Assembly: GCA_028289305.1 (NCBI GenBank)
Contig: JANQQO010000011.1
Span: forward strand, 1 to 6,121
Reading direction: 5' to 3'
DNA: 6,121 bases
Source of the DNA: Rickettsiales bacterium
GTDB lineage: Bacteria > Pseudomonadota > Alphaproteobacteria > Rickettsiales > JANQQO01
The translations under genes and the position numbers were made by a program. The first letter of the stretch is position 1. Every line of letters starts with the position of its first letter. The notes under the pieces were generated by a model that made no database searches, had not been told where the DNA came from, and worked only from the letters and a program-made list of their open reading frames with translations. Below, one piece after another: positions 5,352-6,121 of the stretch.

Positions 5352-6080
5352 TTAGGGATCTAACTTGAAGAACAGGGCGCAGGCAGGGCCTTCCCGCTTG
5401 GTGTCATATTCATAGCTTGGGGAACGGACGCAATGAGTGCCCCAGCCGATAACACGGCCAGCACCATAGGGCTTGCCGTCATCAAGCTTAGCGTCGATCA
5501 TCAGTGCTTGTTCGGTGGTGAATACCGGGCGGTTAGTGGTGAAAACACCTTCTTTACCGAGGCCGATATAATTGCCCACCATCACGATGACATTGGTGGT
5601 ATCGACATTTTCGTGATCGACGTAATAGCCGGCATTCGGCATGACGCTGCGCGGGACGTTTTCGCCCAAGATGGCGCGGCCACCAATGCCGGATAGTGGA
5701 TCGCCACCGAGGATTTCGGCTTGTTGCAGATGTTTCCATGCCATCATCGATTCATGCGCGTCGCCATCGCCGGCATTGACATCCCACTGGATTTCGCCAT
5801 TGCCGTCACCATTGATGGTATTGGTGAAATGGTCGGTGGCGTTGGGGATATCGCCGGGCAGATGGTCATATTTCTTCTTAAACTGGGTGAACATCATGCG
5901 GAATTCTTCGATTTCGCCGAGGACGGAGCGCAGCATTGAGGCTTCAAAAAAGCTACGTGCGGTGACAAAACCGACGGAGATGAGGGCGAGGATCACCAGC
6001 AGGAGTACGAACTCTATGGCGGAGAACCCGGATTTTTTAGCTGATCGTACGCGTGGCCGTGGCATAAGCGCCCTTTTCAT
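5352..6080 (-). CDS. Prepilin-like protein P7, upstream of trmB
   Basis: An exported pilin-like subunit of 242 residues from the ATG at 6080. A second in-frame ATG at 6065 would give 237 residues. The basic leader (PRPRVRSAKKSG) precedes G^FSAIEF, with Glu at mature +5, and a hydrophobic helix (19-40). Exported blocks are LPGDIPNATDHF (74-85), NGDGNGEIQWD (90-100), AHESMMAWKHLQ (108-119), LGGDPLSGIGG (124-134), VPRSVMPNAGYYV (142-154), TTEQALMIDAKLDDGKP (188-204) and the C-terminal pair C217/C234, ending FFKLDP. It has no C-x6-C pair, so it groups with P2 and P3 rather than its nearest neighbour P6. The start is uncertain: 6065 has AAGGG 5 nt upstream, 6080 has no clear Shine-Dalgarno. The N-terminal helix lacks the G-K that follows it in most paralogues (A-R instead). 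Function unassigned. Confidence 0.91.
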   Translation of the reverse strand: MKRALMPRPRVRSAKKSGFSAIEFVLLLVILALISVGFVTARSFFEASMLRSVLGEIEEFRMMFTQFKKKYDHLPGDIPNATDHFTNTINGDGNGEIQWDVNAGDGDAHESMMAWKHLQQAEILGGDPLSGIGGRAILGENVPRSVMPNAGYYVDHENVDTTNVIVMVGNYIGLGKEGVFTTNRPVFTTEQALMIDAKLDDGKPYGAGRVIGWGTHCVRSPSYEYDTKREGPACALFFKLDP

Positions 6081-6092
6081 TTCTTATATGCT

Positions 6093-6098
6093 GTTATA
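6093..6098 (-). promoter_or_regulatory. Possible -10 box upstream of P7
   Basis: The minus strand reads TATAAC, five of six matches to the -10 consensus. A convincing -35 is not visible before the window edge. Transcription from it would start near 6086, leaving only about 6 nt before the ATG at 6080 but about 21 nt before the ATG at 6065. That would favour the shorter P7 protein. Confidence 0.22.
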
Positions 6099-6121
6099 TT
6101 GCCGCGATTCCGCCACAAAAT

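Noticed and set aside
1..6121. Silent pilin cassettes of the pilE/pilS antigenic-variation type
   Set aside because: All seven genes have their own start, leader and N-terminal helix, and the six complete ones have intact ends. Silent cassettes normally lack the conserved 5' part.
1..6121. CRISPR array, tRNA/rRNA gene, insertion sequence or phage genes
   Set aside because: No regularly spaced short repeats, tRNA-like cloverleaf, transposase or terminal inverted repeats were seen. The exact repeats present are inside coding sequence at paralogous positions.

Overview
The window carries eight genes, all on the minus strand. Seven encode type IV prepilin-like (pseudopilin-like) proteins that are clearly paralogous, and the eighth is trmB, a tRNA m7G46 methyltransferase. 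There is no plus-strand gene I can support. Coding is dense, base composition is balanced, and a class-III N-methylated pilin leader is present in every array member, so this is a Gram-negative-type bacterium. Alphaproteobacteria is my best guess from general resemblance, but nothing in the window proves it.

Layout in the direction of transcription (right to left): prepilin P7 (6080-5352), a 23-nt gap, trmB (5328-4615), and a 112-nt spacer with a perfect 7-bp dyad and a possible extended -10 element. Then comes an uninterrupted run of six prepilin genes: P6 (4502-3663), P5 (3653-2829), P4 (2820-2053), P3 (2056-1328), P2 (1325-621) and P1 (620 to the window edge, truncated). Gaps within this run are 9, 8, -4, 2 and 0 nt, so it reads as one polycistronic unit. 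P7 and trmB probably belong to the same or an adjacent transcript.

Every prepilin has a short basic leader, the G^F processing site, Glu at mature position 5 and a hydrophobic helix of about 20 residues. The exported part of about 200 residues has a shared block order: [LFI]PGD, then NG[DN]G[DN], then AW.HLQ, then P.S.I..AGY, then Q[AL]..[IV]D.K[LM]DDG, then a C-terminal Cys pair ending in an aromatic/basic strand. P4, P5 and P6 form one close subgroup with an extra C-x6-C pair. P2, P3 and P7 form a second subgroup without it. P1 combines features of both.

No pilus or secretion machinery (ATPase, inner-membrane platform protein, secretin, prepilin peptidase) lies in the window, so the array must rely on machinery encoded elsewhere. 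Whether these are minor pilins, pseudopilins of a secretion or DNA-uptake system, or alternative major subunits cannot be decided from this sequence. The main novelty candidate is the expanded, diversified prepilin array itself, wrapped around a housekeeping tRNA-modification gene.
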